A DNA stretch of 45,683 bases. Source: Verrucomicrobiota bacterium. GTDB taxonomy: Bacteria; Verrucomicrobiota; Lentisphaeria; Oligosphaerales; Oligosphaeraceae. Numbering within the stretch: position 1 is the first letter of the stretch; the number at the start of each line of letters is the position of its first letter. A program made the position numbers and the translations under genes. This document shows positions 16,517 through 26,116 of the stretch, piece after piece. Below the pieces are notes generated by a model. That model worked only from the letters and a program-made list of their open reading frames with translations. It was not told the DNA's origin and ran no database searches. The stretch is taken from contig JAGVUR010000066.1 in the NCBI GenBank assembly GCA_019136135.1, positions 1-45,683 of the forward strand, given 5' to 3'.

Positions 16517-17239
16517 ATGGAGTCGATAGAATCAAGACTGGAATTATTGGTTGGAGACGAAGGAATCAAGCGTCTCCAATCGGCAAGCGTCCTGATCCTG
16601 GGAATCGGAGGAGTCGGATCCTGGACCGCCGAGGCGCTGGCACGATCCTGCGTCGGGCACTTGACCTTGGTCGACTACGATACGATCAAGGCTTCGAACC
16701 TGAATCGCCAGATTCATGCGCTGCATTCCACCTTAGGCAAGAGCAAGGTCGATGCGATGGCCGATCGGATTCGTGACATCAACCCATCGTGCCGCGTCGA
16801 AGGCATCTCTACTCGCCTGGAAACCGATAGCGTCTCCGAGCTGTTGTCGTCAACCCGCTGGTCATGCGTGATCGACGCCATTGACGAGCGCCAGCCCAAG
16901 ACCGCCGCGATCGTCTATTGCCTTCGCAACGGGATTCCGATCCTGTCCAGCATGGGTTCCGCCAACAAGACCAGGCATGACCTGGTTCAGGTCGCGGACA
17001 TTTCCGAGACCTACGGCTGTCCTCTTGCCAAGCTAATGCGGAAGGCGCTGAACAAGGAAGGGATCCAAAGCGGGTTGACCGTCTGCTTCTCGCCTGAATT
17101 GCCCGCCGGCAACGCCTCAGAAACCCAGCCTGAAGCGCCTGGGGAACGCCGCCCATTGGGAACGATCGCCTACCTTCCGGCAATCTTCGGACTCAAGCTC
17201 GCAGCCGAGGCGATCGACATCATCCTGGGACGAAAGTAA
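16517..17239 (+). CDS. tcdA: tRNA threonylcarbamoyladenosine dehydratase (TcdA/CsdL, ThiF family)
   Basis: This 240-aa E1-like enzyme uses ATP to cyclise t6A at tRNA position 37 into ct6A. The sequence has the nucleotide-binding loop LGIGGVGSWTAEALARS (about 29-45), then LVDYDTIKASNLNRQI, the canonical Asp and Asn-Arg of ThiF/MoeB proteins. DAIDERQPKTAAI and GSANKTRHDLVQVADIS are TcdA-specific regions, and IAYLPAIFGL-AA-EAI closes the fold. Length agrees with the family. It lies 16 bases after fusA on the same strand and is convergent with the MATE gene, 22 bases away, with no obvious terminator between them. Confidence 0.88.
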   Translation: MESIESRLELLVGDEGIKRLQSASVLILGIGGVGSWTAEALARSCVGHLTLVDYDTIKASNLNRQIHALHSTLGKSKVDAMADRIRDINPSCRVEGISTRLETDSVSELLSSTRWSCVIDAIDERQPKTAAIVYCLRNGIPILSSMGSANKTRHDLVQVADISETYGCPLAKLMRKALNKEGIQSGLTVCFSPELPAGNASETQPEAPGERRPLGTIAYLPAIFGLKLAAEAIDIILGRK

Positions 17240-17261
17240 CGGCGACGAAGACATCAATCCG

Positions 17262-18647
17262 TCAAACGACCTCTTCGCCGTCCTCAGGCAAGCTCTTCAC
17301 CACTCGCAACGCAAAAAACATGGCGACGGCAAAAGACAGGGCTTCAGCCAAGACCTTGGAGAAAAACAGTACCGCCAAGCTCATCGTCCATAATCCCAAA
17401 AGTGCCAGGGGTATCTGGAATACAAGCACGCGGATGAACTTGATCAGCGAATCAAGCTTCGGATGACCGCAAGCCGTAATCGCAAAGCAGGCGAAACGCA
17501 TGGCCTCTACGCAGCCAAAGCCCAATGGCGCTATCCGCAAGTACAGCGTCATTTTCTCCTGAATTTCAGGCTCAGGCGTAAAATAGCCAACGACGAGGGG
17601 CGCGAACAAAATGAACAGCAAGCCAACTATCGAAAGATAGATAAATGAAAACTTGACTGATATGCGCAAAGCCTCACGAACTCGGCTATACAGCCGGGCG
17701 CCGTAGTTCTGAGCCATCATCGGCATCAACGTAATGCCCAGCGACATCGGAAACACAAAGGCGACCGCATCAAGCTTGCTCCCGGCGGAAACGCCGGCAA
17801 CCGCGGCATCGCCAAACTCGGCGGTAATCTTCGTCGTGATGAACTGCCCGATCGGAAACAAGAACATGCCCAGCATCGAGGGGATCGCATACCTGATAAT
17901 CGCGCGCCAGCAGGCAAACATCTCAGCCAACGGAAAACGCTCGAAGGAAAGGAAGCCGTGCTTCCAAAGCAAGAGGCAATTGAATATCGCGCATACAGCC
18001 TGGGACAAGACGGTCGCCAAGGCCGCACCTTGAATCCCCATCTTGGGAAACGGACCAATGCCGAAAATCATCAATGGATCGAGAACCACGTTGATCAGCA
18101 TCCCGACAACCTGCATGATACTGGCCCAATGCGGTATCCCTACCGTGATCAGCATCTTGTTCCCGATCATCGCCAAGGCCGCCGTGATGCATCCGAAAAA
18201 CCAAATGTCCATATAAAGACAAGTCTGACGAAGCGTCTCGCCGCTCGCCCCCATCGCCTCATACAAATAATGCGCAAACAACTTGCCTGCAATGGCCAAT
18301 GCCAACGAGCACAAAGCGAGCAAGTACACGCCGGAACTAGTTAGGCGTAACGATTGGCGGCTATCCTGACGCCCCAATGCGTGGGCCAATGTCGCCATGA
18401 TCCCGGTCCCCAAACCGAAGAACACACTGTTCACCAGCATGATTACGGGAAACGTAAAGCCCATCGCAGCCAACGGAGCCTCGCCACCAAGGCGTCCCAC
18501 GAAAAACGTGTCCGCCATGTTGTAGCCCGACATCGCCAACGTGGCGGGCAGCATCGTCAAAGCCGTCTTGAACATCGTGCCCGCGATGCTGCCTGTCGTG
18601 TATTTCGCGCGCTTGTCCCCTTCCTTGCCTGATACGTCGCTGCTCAT
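17262..18647 (-). CDS. MATE family efflux transporter
   Basis: This 461-aa inner-membrane protein of about 12 helices is a multidrug and toxic compound extrusion antiporter that exports cationic compounds against Na+ or H+. It shows the MATE pattern TMLPATLAMSGYNMADTFFVGRLG in helix 1, a matching repeat in the second half (PSMLGMFLFPIGQFITTKI), NVVLDPLMIFGIGPFPKMGIQGAA after helix 5, and MMAQNYGA. The ATG overlaps the stop of the TetR-type gene by 4 bases, so the regulator and pump form one operon with translational coupling. Substrate cannot be inferred. Confidence 0.9.
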   Translation of the reverse strand: MSSDVSGKEGDKRAKYTTGSIAGTMFKTALTMLPATLAMSGYNMADTFFVGRLGGEAPLAAMGFTFPVIMLVNSVFFGLGTGIMATLAHALGRQDSRQSLRLTSSGVYLLALCSLALAIAGKLFAHYLYEAMGASGETLRQTCLYMDIWFFGCITAALAMIGNKMLITVGIPHWASIMQVVGMLINVVLDPLMIFGIGPFPKMGIQGAALATVLSQAVCAIFNCLLLWKHGFLSFERFPLAEMFACWRAIIRYAIPSMLGMFLFPIGQFITTKITAEFGDAAVAGVSAGSKLDAVAFVFPMSLGITLMPMMAQNYGARLYSRVREALRISVKFSFIYLSIVGLLFILFAPLVVGYFTPEPEIQEKMTLYLRIAPLGFGCVEAMRFACFAITACGHPKLDSLIKFIRVLVFQIPLALLGLWTMSLAVLFFSKVLAEALSFAVAMFFALRVVKSLPEDGEEVV

Positions 18648-19306
18648 TGCCGCCCCCTGATCTCCTCGACCGATCGCTTGACAATGGTGACGATGTAGCT
18701 CGCCAATTCCTCTTTGCCGTAGGATTTCCTGACGTCAAAGACGCCCTTCCCCTTCAGCTGACGCTTCTCGATCTTCGATTGGATCGGCAGGAATCGGCAC
18801 AGGCTATGGTAGGTGTATCGCAACAGGCTGATGTTGGCGGGAGTCGCCGCGTCCTCGCCCAGCAATGACGACAAAAGCCGGGTCATCCGCCCCTCGTAGG
18901 TCTTCCGGCGTTCCTCATCCGACGGCGAGCGCGGATGGGAGCTGGACTCGTCGCCGTTGTCGTCAATCAATTCCCGAAGGAAAAGCCAATTGATGTCAAA
19001 CATCGTTTCATCATAAGTATAGTCAAGCATGATTTCGACATGGAGTTCCAGCGCCTTCCATGGATCCGTTTCCAATGCCTTCCAGCATTTTTCCATGACG
19101 GAGGAACGAATGGAACGGGCATACTCGCGGACGGCGGCATAAAACCCGCGCTTGTCGCCAAAGTAGTAGTTGATGCCGGCAATATTGCTGCGGGCATCGT
19201 CGCATATCTCACGAACCGTGGCCCCCTCGAAGCCCTTGCTCGCGAATATCTTCAACCCGGACACCAACAATCGTTCCTTGACATCTTGCTTCTCGTCTTG
19301 CTTCAT
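18644..19306 (-). CDS. TetR/AcrR family transcriptional regulator
   Basis: The 220-aa DNA-binding repressor has an N-terminal helix-turn-helix (KERLLVSGLKIFASKGFEGATVREICDDARSN-AGINYYFGDKRGFY, about residues 10-57), the TetR_N pattern. The C-terminal ligand-binding part is helical and includes LFLRELIDD and a trailing conserved-looking block. The longer frame starts at 19360, but GGAG lies 7 bases before the ATG at 19306 and the domain begins there, so I chose 19306. It directly precedes and overlaps the MATE gene and probably represses it in response to an exported compound. The promoter region is shared with the divergent heme-protein operon at 19577, so it could also affect that operon. 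Confidence 0.85.
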   Translation of the reverse strand: MKQDEKQDVKERLLVSGLKIFASKGFEGATVREICDDARSNIAGINYYFGDKRGFYAAVREYARSIRSSVMEKCWKALETDPWKALELHVEIMLDYTYDETMFDINWLFLRELIDDNGDESSSHPRSPSDEERRKTYEGRMTRLLSSLLGEDAATPANISLLRYTYHSLCRFLPIQSKIEKRQLKGKGVFDVRKSYGKEELASYIVTIVKRSVEEIRGRQ

Positions 19307-19325
19307 CGGTCGACTCCAATGTGAC

Positions 19326-19353
19326 AATCTATCAATTAACAGCCTTGTTTCAA
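19326..19353 (-). promoter_or_regulatory. Candidate promoter for the TetR-MATE operon, near a short dyad
   Basis: On the minus strand TTGAAA (19353-19348) and TAGATT (19331-19326) are 16 bases apart, about 20 bases from the start. Just upstream, AGTTTTAAACT (near 19364-19374) is a symmetric site where a TetR dimer could bind. Confidence 0.35.
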
Positions 19354-19494
19354 ACGACATTAGTTTTAAACTGACAATTCAAAAAAATGTTTTAATTTAA
19401 TTCGGTTTGCGACTTTAGCAAATTTTCCCATCAACAGATTGTGCGATTCTACTTCGTCTTCAAAGATAGTTGGATAGATTGGCTTCTCCATCGT

Positions 19495-19522
19495 TTGAAG
19501 AACATGTTTTTTGCATTATACT
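19495..19522 (+). promoter_or_regulatory. Candidate sigma-70-type promoter for the heme-propeller operon
   Basis: TTGAAG (19495-19500) and TATACT (19517-19522) are 16 bases apart in an AT-rich divergent spacer. Transcription would start about 48 bases before the ATG at 19577. The -10 matches 5 of 6 consensus bases. Confidence 0.45.
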
Positions 19523-19576
19523 TAGAAGAATTCCGACCTTGTACAAAAAGCCCAAGGGACCGCAGGACTTCACGCT

Positions 19577-22500
19577 ATGAAACGCACGATAATTCTCATC
19601 ATCGCCCTGATTGCACCGACGCTGTTTTCGGCGCCGGTCTTGTCAACCCGTTCCTGGGCGAACACGGACGACGCCTTCCGCGACTTCGCCTCGGTCTTGG
19701 AGGCGAACAATCCCCGAAATCTCCTGGCGCGTCCGGAAGTGACCTTCCAATCGCCGGACATGTCGGTCGCGACCTGCCGAATGTTCGCCGATGGCGACGC
19801 GGGAGCCAGGGGCGCCGAAGGACGAATCGGCATTGGCGGCGCTCCGACGACTGTCCGCTTCTACCTGGGCAAGACCACACCGATCTATGAAGTCGCATTC
19901 TACACCTTCAACATCGACGCGCGCGCCAACCAGGACTATGAAGTGCGTTTCGCTGACAACAGCGCTAACCCCGGCAAATTGCCCGAATTTCCCAAGGAAC
20001 CCCATTTGACCACGGGACCGAAAGTAATCGGACCGGACGCCGGCGGCTTCAGGTCGTCCTTCGCCAACGAGGACAAGACCCCGATCTTCCCCAAGGCGGA
20101 CTGGGTCGAATTCAGGATTTGGCGGACATACAACGTGAAGGCAGGCACCCCGGCACATTCGGACAAGGCGGAATCCTGGACGTCCGGAATCGAGATCGAT
20201 GTTTTCGGCGACCCCAAGGACGTCATCGCCATCCCCCCCGAAGTCCTGGCAAACAGGGAAAAGCTCAGGGCGCTTCCAAGGCAGTTCCAGTTTGTCAAGC
20301 AAGACACGCTGACAGCAAGCATCCTCCACGCAAGGCAGGCTATCCTCGACTGGGAAAAGCTCTTTGACGACATCCTCCAGGAAGAGCACGGAGTCAAGCT
20401 CGGCGCCTGGGAATTCGCAGGACCTTACGCACAAAATGCCGAAGAGGCAAAAGGCGAAAACGCACCGCAAAACGCAACCTGGAAACAGCTGGAAGGATTG
20501 CAGGACGGAAAAACCACAGACCTTGCCAAACTCGTCAATGCAAAGCCAAATGACGTCATCTTCCTCAGGCGGGCGGCAACGCTGACCAAGAACTTCAGCA
20601 ATACAATGCCATTCCTGGTACGGACCGGATTCCGAAGCGGACGACTCGTCATGACAAGTGGAGGACAAGTCGGCGGACGAAACGACCTGATGCTCCACGC
20701 GTGGAACGCCAATGGGAAAAAGGGAAACCAGCAACTTTTGGCCAAGTTGCATGTCTCCGGCGATGACGGGCAGTGCCTGTTCCACTTCCAGCCCACAGCC
20801 ATAGGTCGCTCCAAGCTCAATGCTGGCGATGAGAAAAAACGCATTTCGCGACGTCAAAACCTATTCTGGACCCTTCGCGACGAGTTCCCAGATCCGGCTT
20901 CCCGCATGCAGCTCCTCTGGGAGGAAACCGACCTGATCTGGCTGGATAATCGAGACGTCGGCATGGCGACCATCGTCTGGCACCTGGACGAATGGCTTCC
21001 CCACGAAAACCCCCTATGGCTGGCGGCAAGATACAGAAAGGCAACAAAAAACAGGCTTGCCCAACTCAAGGAAAACCTGGATATCAAGCCGAAAGAAATC
21101 CGAGACATCACAGCCAAAACCATCCAGGAAATCGAAACGCTCCTCCAAGACGACAACAGGCCCCTGGACTTCAAGGCAGACCAAAAGGCATACCACGACG
21201 TGATGACGCTTACTGCCGCCTTCGACAATGTCCACGCCGTCGAGTCAACACAGCTCGCAGTACAAGACCAAATCAACACCTTCAAGGAAGAATACGCCGA
21301 AAAAGGAAGGGCTTTCCTGGCTAGATTGGCGGAAGAGGAAGCCAAGGCGATCGCGTTGCTCAAGAAAGCCGTCAATGAAAAGCACGGCGCATTGGCGGAA
21401 ATCACAGCCTATGGAGTCGAATTCGCCAAGGCAGCGCAGGACATGCTGCTGCAAAACCCGCTCCTGCAAGACCAAAAGCTCATCTTCATCAAGGGCGGAT
21501 TCTGGTTCTCCTCAAACTGGGGCGGCCCAAATTCCCTGGGAAACGAATTCGTCACGCTCTCGCCGATTAGACCGGACGGCAACATCGAAACGCTCTTCAA
21601 AACCAATAAGATCACAGACTACGACCTGGACTGGGACGCCAAGAAACTGATTTACGGAAACGGAAGGCATATCATCGAATCCAGCCTGGACGGCAAGACG
21701 CAACGCCAGATCACAACCGTCGAAAACCAGCACGTCATGCACTTTGACGCATGCTACCTTCCCTCGGGACAAGTGGTTTTCAGCTCGACGGCATGCGAGC
21801 AAGCCGTCCCCTGCACAGGAGGATGGTACGTCGCAAATCTCCATATCGCCGATGCGGACGGAAGAAACGAGAGACGACTCTGCTACGACCAGGACCACAA
21901 CTGGAACCCAACCGTCCTCAACAATGGACGCGTGCTCTTCTCGCGCTGGGAATACGCCGATACGCCCCACTACTTCACGCGACTCCTCTTCCACATGAAT
22001 CCCGATGGGACTGGACAAATGGAGTACTACGGCTCCAATTCCTACTGGCCCAACTCCATGTTCTGGCCTCGCCCAATCCCGGGACACTCCTCGGCGGTAT
22101 CGACCGTCATCACCGGACACCACGGGACTTCACGGCAAGGCGAACTGATCCTGCTGGATCCAGCGATCGGACGCAAGGAAGCCCAAGGCGTCATCCAGCG
22201 GATACCCGGACGCGGAAAGAAAGTGATCCCTATCATCAAGGACGGACTGGTGGAAAATTCATGGCCGAGATTCGTCGCCCCATATCCGCTCGCAGAACCC
22301 GATACCAACAGGGGCGCAGGAAAATACTTCCTCGCAACGATGAAGCCGGAACCAAAGGCACCTTGGGGACTCTATCTGGTTGACGTGTTCGACAACCTGA
22401 CCCCGATCCTGATCGGAAACTACATTGACGCACGGCCGCTCCGCCCAAGATTCAAGCCGCCGGTCATCACTTCCAAGGTGAACCTGACCAAGAAGACTGG

Positions 22501-24235
22501 ATTCGTCTATATGACAGACATCCGCCAGGGGCCCGGCATCCAGGGCTATCCCGAAGGATTGGTCAAGCAATTGCGCGTCGGCGCCCACCACTACCGGTTT
22601 GGTTCCAACGGAGATACGCACGCCAGCGCCTACGAGGGGGGCTGGGACTGCAAGCAAATCATCGGAACCGTCCCCGTGGAGCCCGATGGATCCGCATTTT
22701 TCGAGGTTCCCGCCAACGTTCCCATCTTTGTCCAGCCCTTGGACGCGGACGGCAAGGCGCTCCAGACCATGCGTTCCTGGTTCGTGGCGATGCCCGGCGA
22801 AACGATCTCCTGCGTCGGCTGCCATGAACCACAGAATTCGGTCTCCCCGCCAGGAGCGAGGCAAGCCTCCCGCAAGCCTCCTTGCCCGATGGAACCCTGG
22901 CTTGGACCGGCGCGCGGATTTGGGTTTGACCAGGAAGTCCAGACGGTCCTGGACGCCAAGTGCGTCGGCTGTCACAACGGCAAGGAAGACGCTCCCAAGC
23001 GCCTGAAGGACTTGCGCCGCAAGCCTGACACGTACCAGGGTCGCTACTCGCCTTCCTACAATGCCTTGCATCCATACGTACGCAGGGCCGGCGTCGAAGC
23101 CGACTACTGCATGCAAAAGCCCGGCGAATGGGACGCCGACACCTCCCCGTTGGTCCAGCTGCTCAAGAAAGGACACTACGGCGTGCAACTCACCAAGGAC
23201 GAGTGGTCCAGGCTCTACACCTGGATCGACTTCAATGTCCCCTACGCGCCAAACTGGCGGCAATCCCATATCCCGCCTACCCAGGAGCAAATCGACCGAA
23301 GAAACCACTTCAAAAAGCTGCATGCCTTGATCGACGACACCAACGAGGACATCATTCCGATGCCGCCCCAAGTTCCCTTTGTACCGCCGATGACCCAACC
23401 GCAACCTCCGCCACCGCAAACTTTGGACAACTGGCCGCTCTCCAAGGAAGTCGCCGAACAGCAACAGCAGCAGCTTGCCCAGAAGCAATTGGTCCTCACC
23501 TTGGCGGACGGCATCCAAATGTCATTCTCGGCAATTCCTCCAGGCAAGGCGCTGGTAGGCGATGCCCAGGGCGCTCCTGACGAGCGCACGGTCCGGGTGG
23601 TCACCGTGGACAAGCCTTTCTGGCTCGCTTCCCACGAAGTCACCAACCAGTTCTATGCCTTGTTCGATCCCGACCACGATTCAGCCTATATGGACGGACG
23701 TGGAAAGGACAGGATCACCAGAGGACGCCCGCAAAACGAACCCTTGATGCCGGTCATCAGGATCACCTGGGAACAGGCGAACGAATTCTGCAAGTGGCTC
23801 TCGGAAAAGACCGGCAGAACCTGCATGCTACCAACCGAAGACGAATGGGAATACGCCTGCCGGGCAGGTACCGCAACGCCCTGGAACTTCGGTGACGAAT
23901 CCCAGATCAAGCCAGACAACCTGGTAGCCAACATCTCCGATTGGCAGCTTAGGTCATGGAACTTCGGACGTTGCCATCAAGACATTAACGACCATGCTTT
24001 CCACTCGCGGGCAGTCGGAGGATACCCGCCCAATCGCTGGGGACTCTACGACATGCACGGAAACGTCGCGGAATGGACCGCTTCGCAATACGAACCGAAC
24101 GATCCCAACCTGAAAGTCGTCCGCGGAGGTTCCTGGAACGATTTGTTCCCGCAGGCCAGATCGGCTTCGCGATGGAGATATCCCAAGTGGCAACCCGTCT
24201 ACAACGTGGGATTCCGCGTCAAGATCGTGTGGTAG
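19577..24235 (+). CDS. Secreted HzsA-like propeller/diheme protein fused to a SUMF1 domain
   Basis: The 1552-aa protein begins with a signal peptide (MKRTIILIIALIAPTLFSA). About 20-210 is a discoidin-like beta-sandwich, and about 240-620 is a mixed and helical region. About 620-900 is a TolB-like propeller with ADADGRNERRL and MNPDGTG blades. About 930-1080 matches the hydrazine-synthase-alpha middle-domain type (GTVPVEPDGSAFFEVPAN, then MRSWFVAMPGE). Two CxxCH heme sites follow, CVGCH at 1079 and CVGCH at 1129, requiring periplasmic heme attachment. Residues about 1310-1552 form a SUMF1/FGE-like domain (LPTEDEWEYACRAG, YDMHGNVAEW, RGGSW). The combination occurs in PVC bacteria, but the reaction is unknown; there is no evidence of hydrazine synthesis. 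It is the first gene of the long plus-strand run. Confidence 0.8.
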   Translation: MKRTIILIIALIAPTLFSAPVLSTRSWANTDDAFRDFASVLEANNPRNLLARPEVTFQSPDMSVATCRMFADGDAGARGAEGRIGIGGAPTTVRFYLGKTTPIYEVAFYTFNIDARANQDYEVRFADNSANPGKLPEFPKEPHLTTGPKVIGPDAGGFRSSFANEDKTPIFPKADWVEFRIWRTYNVKAGTPAHSDKAESWTSGIEIDVFGDPKDVIAIPPEVLANREKLRALPRQFQFVKQDTLTASILHARQAILDWEKLFDDILQEEHGVKLGAWEFAGPYAQNAEEAKGENAPQNATWKQLEGLQDGKTTDLAKLVNAKPNDVIFLRRAATLTKNFSNTMPFLVRTGFRSGRLVMTSGGQVGGRNDLMLHAWNANGKKGNQQLLAKLHVSGDDGQCLFHFQPTAIGRSKLNAGDEKKRISRRQNLFWTLRDEFPDPASRMQLLWEETDLIWLDNRDVGMATIVWHLDEWLPHENPLWLAARYRKATKNRLAQLKENLDIKPKEIRDITAKTIQEIETLLQDDNRPLDFKADQKAYHDVMTLTAAFDNVHAVESTQLAVQDQINTFKEEYAEKGRAFLARLAEEEAKAIALLKKAVNEKHGALAEITAYGVEFAKAAQDMLLQNPLLQDQKLIFIKGGFWFSSNWGGPNSLGNEFVTLSPIRPDGNIETLFKTNKITDYDLDWDAKKLIYGNGRHIIESSLDGKTQRQITTVENQHVMHFDACYLPSGQVVFSSTACEQAVPCTGGWYVANLHIADADGRNERRLCYDQDHNWNPTVLNNGRVLFSRWEYADTPHYFTRLLFHMNPDGTGQMEYYGSNSYWPNSMFWPRPIPGHSSAVSTVITGHHGTSRQGELILLDPAIGRKEAQGVIQRIPGRGKKVIPIIKDGLVENSWPRFVAPYPLAEPDTNRGAGKYFLATMKPEPKAPWGLYLVDVFDNLTPILIGNYIDARPLRPRFKPPVITSKVNLTKKTGFVYMTDIRQGPGIQGYPEGLVKQLRVGAHHYRFGSNGDTHASAYEGGWDCKQIIGTVPVEPDGSAFFEVPANVPIFVQPLDADGKALQTMRSWFVAMPGETISCVGCHEPQNSVSPPGARQASRKPPCPMEPWLGPARGFGFDQEVQTVLDAKCVGCHNGKEDAPKRLKDLRRKPDTYQGRYSPSYNALHPYVRRAGVEADYCMQKPGEWDADTSPLVQLLKKGHYGVQLTKDEWSRLYTWIDFNVPYAPNWRQSHIPPTQEQIDRRNHFKKLHALIDDTNEDIIPMPPQVPFVPPMTQPQPPPPQTLDNWPLSKEVAEQQQQQLAQKQLVLTLADGIQMSFSAIPPGKALVGDAQGAPDERTVRVVTVDKPFWLASHEVTNQFYALFDPDHDSAYMDGRGKDRITRGRPQNEPLMPVIRITWEQANEFCKWLSEKTGRTCMLPTEDEWEYACRAGTATPWNFGDESQIKPDNLVANISDWQLRSWNFGRCHQDINDHAFHSRAVGGYPPNRWGLYDMHGNVAEWTASQYEPNDPNLKVVRGGSWNDLFPQARSASRWRYPKWQPVYNVGFRVKIVW

Positions 24236-24297
24236 CCACCCTACACAAACACAAATTTAACTTTGAATATAGACCAAATCACAACCAAGAGGACAGA

Positions 24298-26109
24298 ATG
24301 AAAAAGACCTTGATCGCGTTGATTGCCGTGCTAGCCTTCGTCGGCCAATCGGCTCCCACGTACCTGTCTCCAACAGCCTTTGCCACGGACGGGAAATCCT
24401 TGTTCATAGCCGAGGAAACCGCAAGCCAAATCGCCGTCTTCGACTTGGAGAAGAATGCGCTCGCCAAAAGCTTCGCACTGCCCGCGCAACCCCATGCATT
24501 GGCTCTCTCGGCTGACGGGCAAACGCTCTTGGCAGCCGCAGGCGAGGCAAGGGGAGTCCTGCTTGCCATCAATACGGCGGATGGCAAGATCAAGCAATCC
24601 ATCCCGATTGGACACACGCCAATGGGAGTCGCCATCGTAGGAGACATGGCATATGCCGTAAACCGGTTTAGCAACGACTTGATGGCGATCGACCTCAAAG
24701 CCGGCAAGGTCACGAAGACGGTTCCAGCAGGTCGCGAGCCTCACGGGATTGCGGTCGCTGACGACGGGCGCAAGCTGTTCGTCTCCAACCACCAGCCGAT
24801 GGGTCCCGCCGATGGCGACTACATCGCCATCGTCGTCTGCCCATTCGCCCTCCCCGACCTGACCCCGCTCCCGCACATCAAGCTTACCAACGGATCGGCG
24901 GTCGGCCGAAAGATAACCGCTTCCCCTGACGGGGCATACGTCTATCACACCCACGTCTTGGCAAGGTACCAGTTGCCGACTACCCAGCTGGAACGCGGCT
25001 GGATGAGCACCAATGCCTTGACCATCATTGACGCCAAGACGGCAAAGCTCGTCAATACCGTGCTTCTGGACGACGTGGAATTGGGAGCGGCAAATCCTTG
25101 GGACGCCTCAGTGTCGCCTGACGGAAAAACCCTGGCGGTCTCCTCGGCCGGCTCCAACGAGATCTCCATCATCGATCGTGCCAAGCTCCACGAACGCCTA
25201 GAGCAGGCGGCGAAAAACGAAAAGGTCACCGCCGTCACGTCCAGTGCGGATGCCGTGCCCAACGACCTGAGCTTCCTGGTCGGAATCAGAAAGCGCTTCA
25301 AGCTTGTCGGCATCGGACCAAGAGCCGTGCTCGCATTCAACGACAAGGTCTTTGCAGCAGAATACTTCACCGACAGCCTGGCGGTCATCCAACCGGAACT
25401 TACGCCAAAACAGCAGATCAAGTCGATCCCCCTGGGACCCAAGCAGGAATGGACGCAAGTGCGAAGGGGAGAAATGCTCTTCAATTCAGCGGAAATCTGC
25501 TTCCAAACCTGGCAATCTTGCGGAACTTGCCACCCCGACGGAAGGGCGGACGGGCTCAATTGGGACCTGATCAATGACGGAATGGGAAACCCAAAGCAAT
25601 CAAAAAGCCTGCTGCTCTCCCATATAACACCACCGACAATGATCTCCGGCATCAGAAAGAACGCCGAGCTCTGTGTCAGGGCAGGAATCAGGTACATCCA
25701 ATTCTCAGTCAGACCCGATGAAGACGCTTGCGCCATTGACGAATACTGCAAGGCAATAAAGCCAGTCGAAAGCCCGTACCGAGTCAATGGAGAACTGTCG
25801 GAAGCCGCAAAACGCGGCGAAAAAATCTATGACGCCGCAGGTTGCGCCTTTTGCCACCCCAAAAACGAAGTCATGACGGACATGAAAGGATATGACCTTG
25901 GAATGCAAGACCCGATGGACAAGGGCAAGAAATGGGACACTCCGACAATTCGCGAGGTCTGGCGTACCGCACCGTACTTGTTTGACGGCCGATCAGTCAC
26001 GATGATGGATGTCCTCACCAAGCACAATCCAGGAGACATCCACGGAAAAACCTCGAATTTGACCAAGGAACAACTCGAGGACCTGGCAGAATACGTCCTC
26101 TCACACTAA
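24298..26109 (+). CDS. Secreted YVTN-type beta-propeller with two c-type heme sites
   Basis: The 603-aa product has a signal peptide (MKKTLIALIAVLAFVGQSA) and a propeller of YVTN-like repeats (AIDLKAGKVTKTVPAGREPHGIAVADDGRKLFVSN). The C-terminal cytochrome part has heme motifs CGTCH at 408 and CAFCH at 516 and resembles the MauG/diheme peroxidase type (RGEKIYDAAGCAFCHP, then WDTPTIREVWRTAPYLFDG). AGAGGA stands before the ATG at 24298; an in-frame upstream extension lies inside the previous gene and is rejected. The protein probably transfers electrons in the periplasm. Its position 62 bases after the other diheme propeller suggests a partner role, for example as redox acceptor; that pairing is inferred. 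Confidence 0.82.
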   Translation: MKKTLIALIAVLAFVGQSAPTYLSPTAFATDGKSLFIAEETASQIAVFDLEKNALAKSFALPAQPHALALSADGQTLLAAAGEARGVLLAINTADGKIKQSIPIGHTPMGVAIVGDMAYAVNRFSNDLMAIDLKAGKVTKTVPAGREPHGIAVADDGRKLFVSNHQPMGPADGDYIAIVVCPFALPDLTPLPHIKLTNGSAVGRKITASPDGAYVYHTHVLARYQLPTTQLERGWMSTNALTIIDAKTAKLVNTVLLDDVELGAANPWDASVSPDGKTLAVSSAGSNEISIIDRAKLHERLEQAAKNEKVTAVTSSADAVPNDLSFLVGIRKRFKLVGIGPRAVLAFNDKVFAAEYFTDSLAVIQPELTPKQQIKSIPLGPKQEWTQVRRGEMLFNSAEICFQTWQSCGTCHPDGRADGLNWDLINDGMGNPKQSKSLLLSHITPPTMISGIRKNAELCVRAGIRYIQFSVRPDEDACAIDEYCKAIKPVESPYRVNGELSEAAKRGEKIYDAAGCAFCHPKNEVMTDMKGYDLGMQDPMDKGKKWDTPTIREVWRTAPYLFDGRSVTMMDVLTKHNPGDIHGKTSNLTKEQLEDLAEYVLSH

Positions 26110-26116
26110 TTCGACC

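Noticed and set aside
19643..20857. 404-aa minus-strand ORF
   Set aside because: It is antisense to the HzsA-like gene, arising from its codon bias with few stops in that frame.
22259..23518. 419-aa minus-strand ORF
   Set aside because: It is antisense to the heme and SUMF1 region of a well-supported gene.
19577..24235. Hydrazine synthase (anammox) assignment
   Set aside because: Only the middle domain type is shared; no HzsB/C partners or anammox genes are present.
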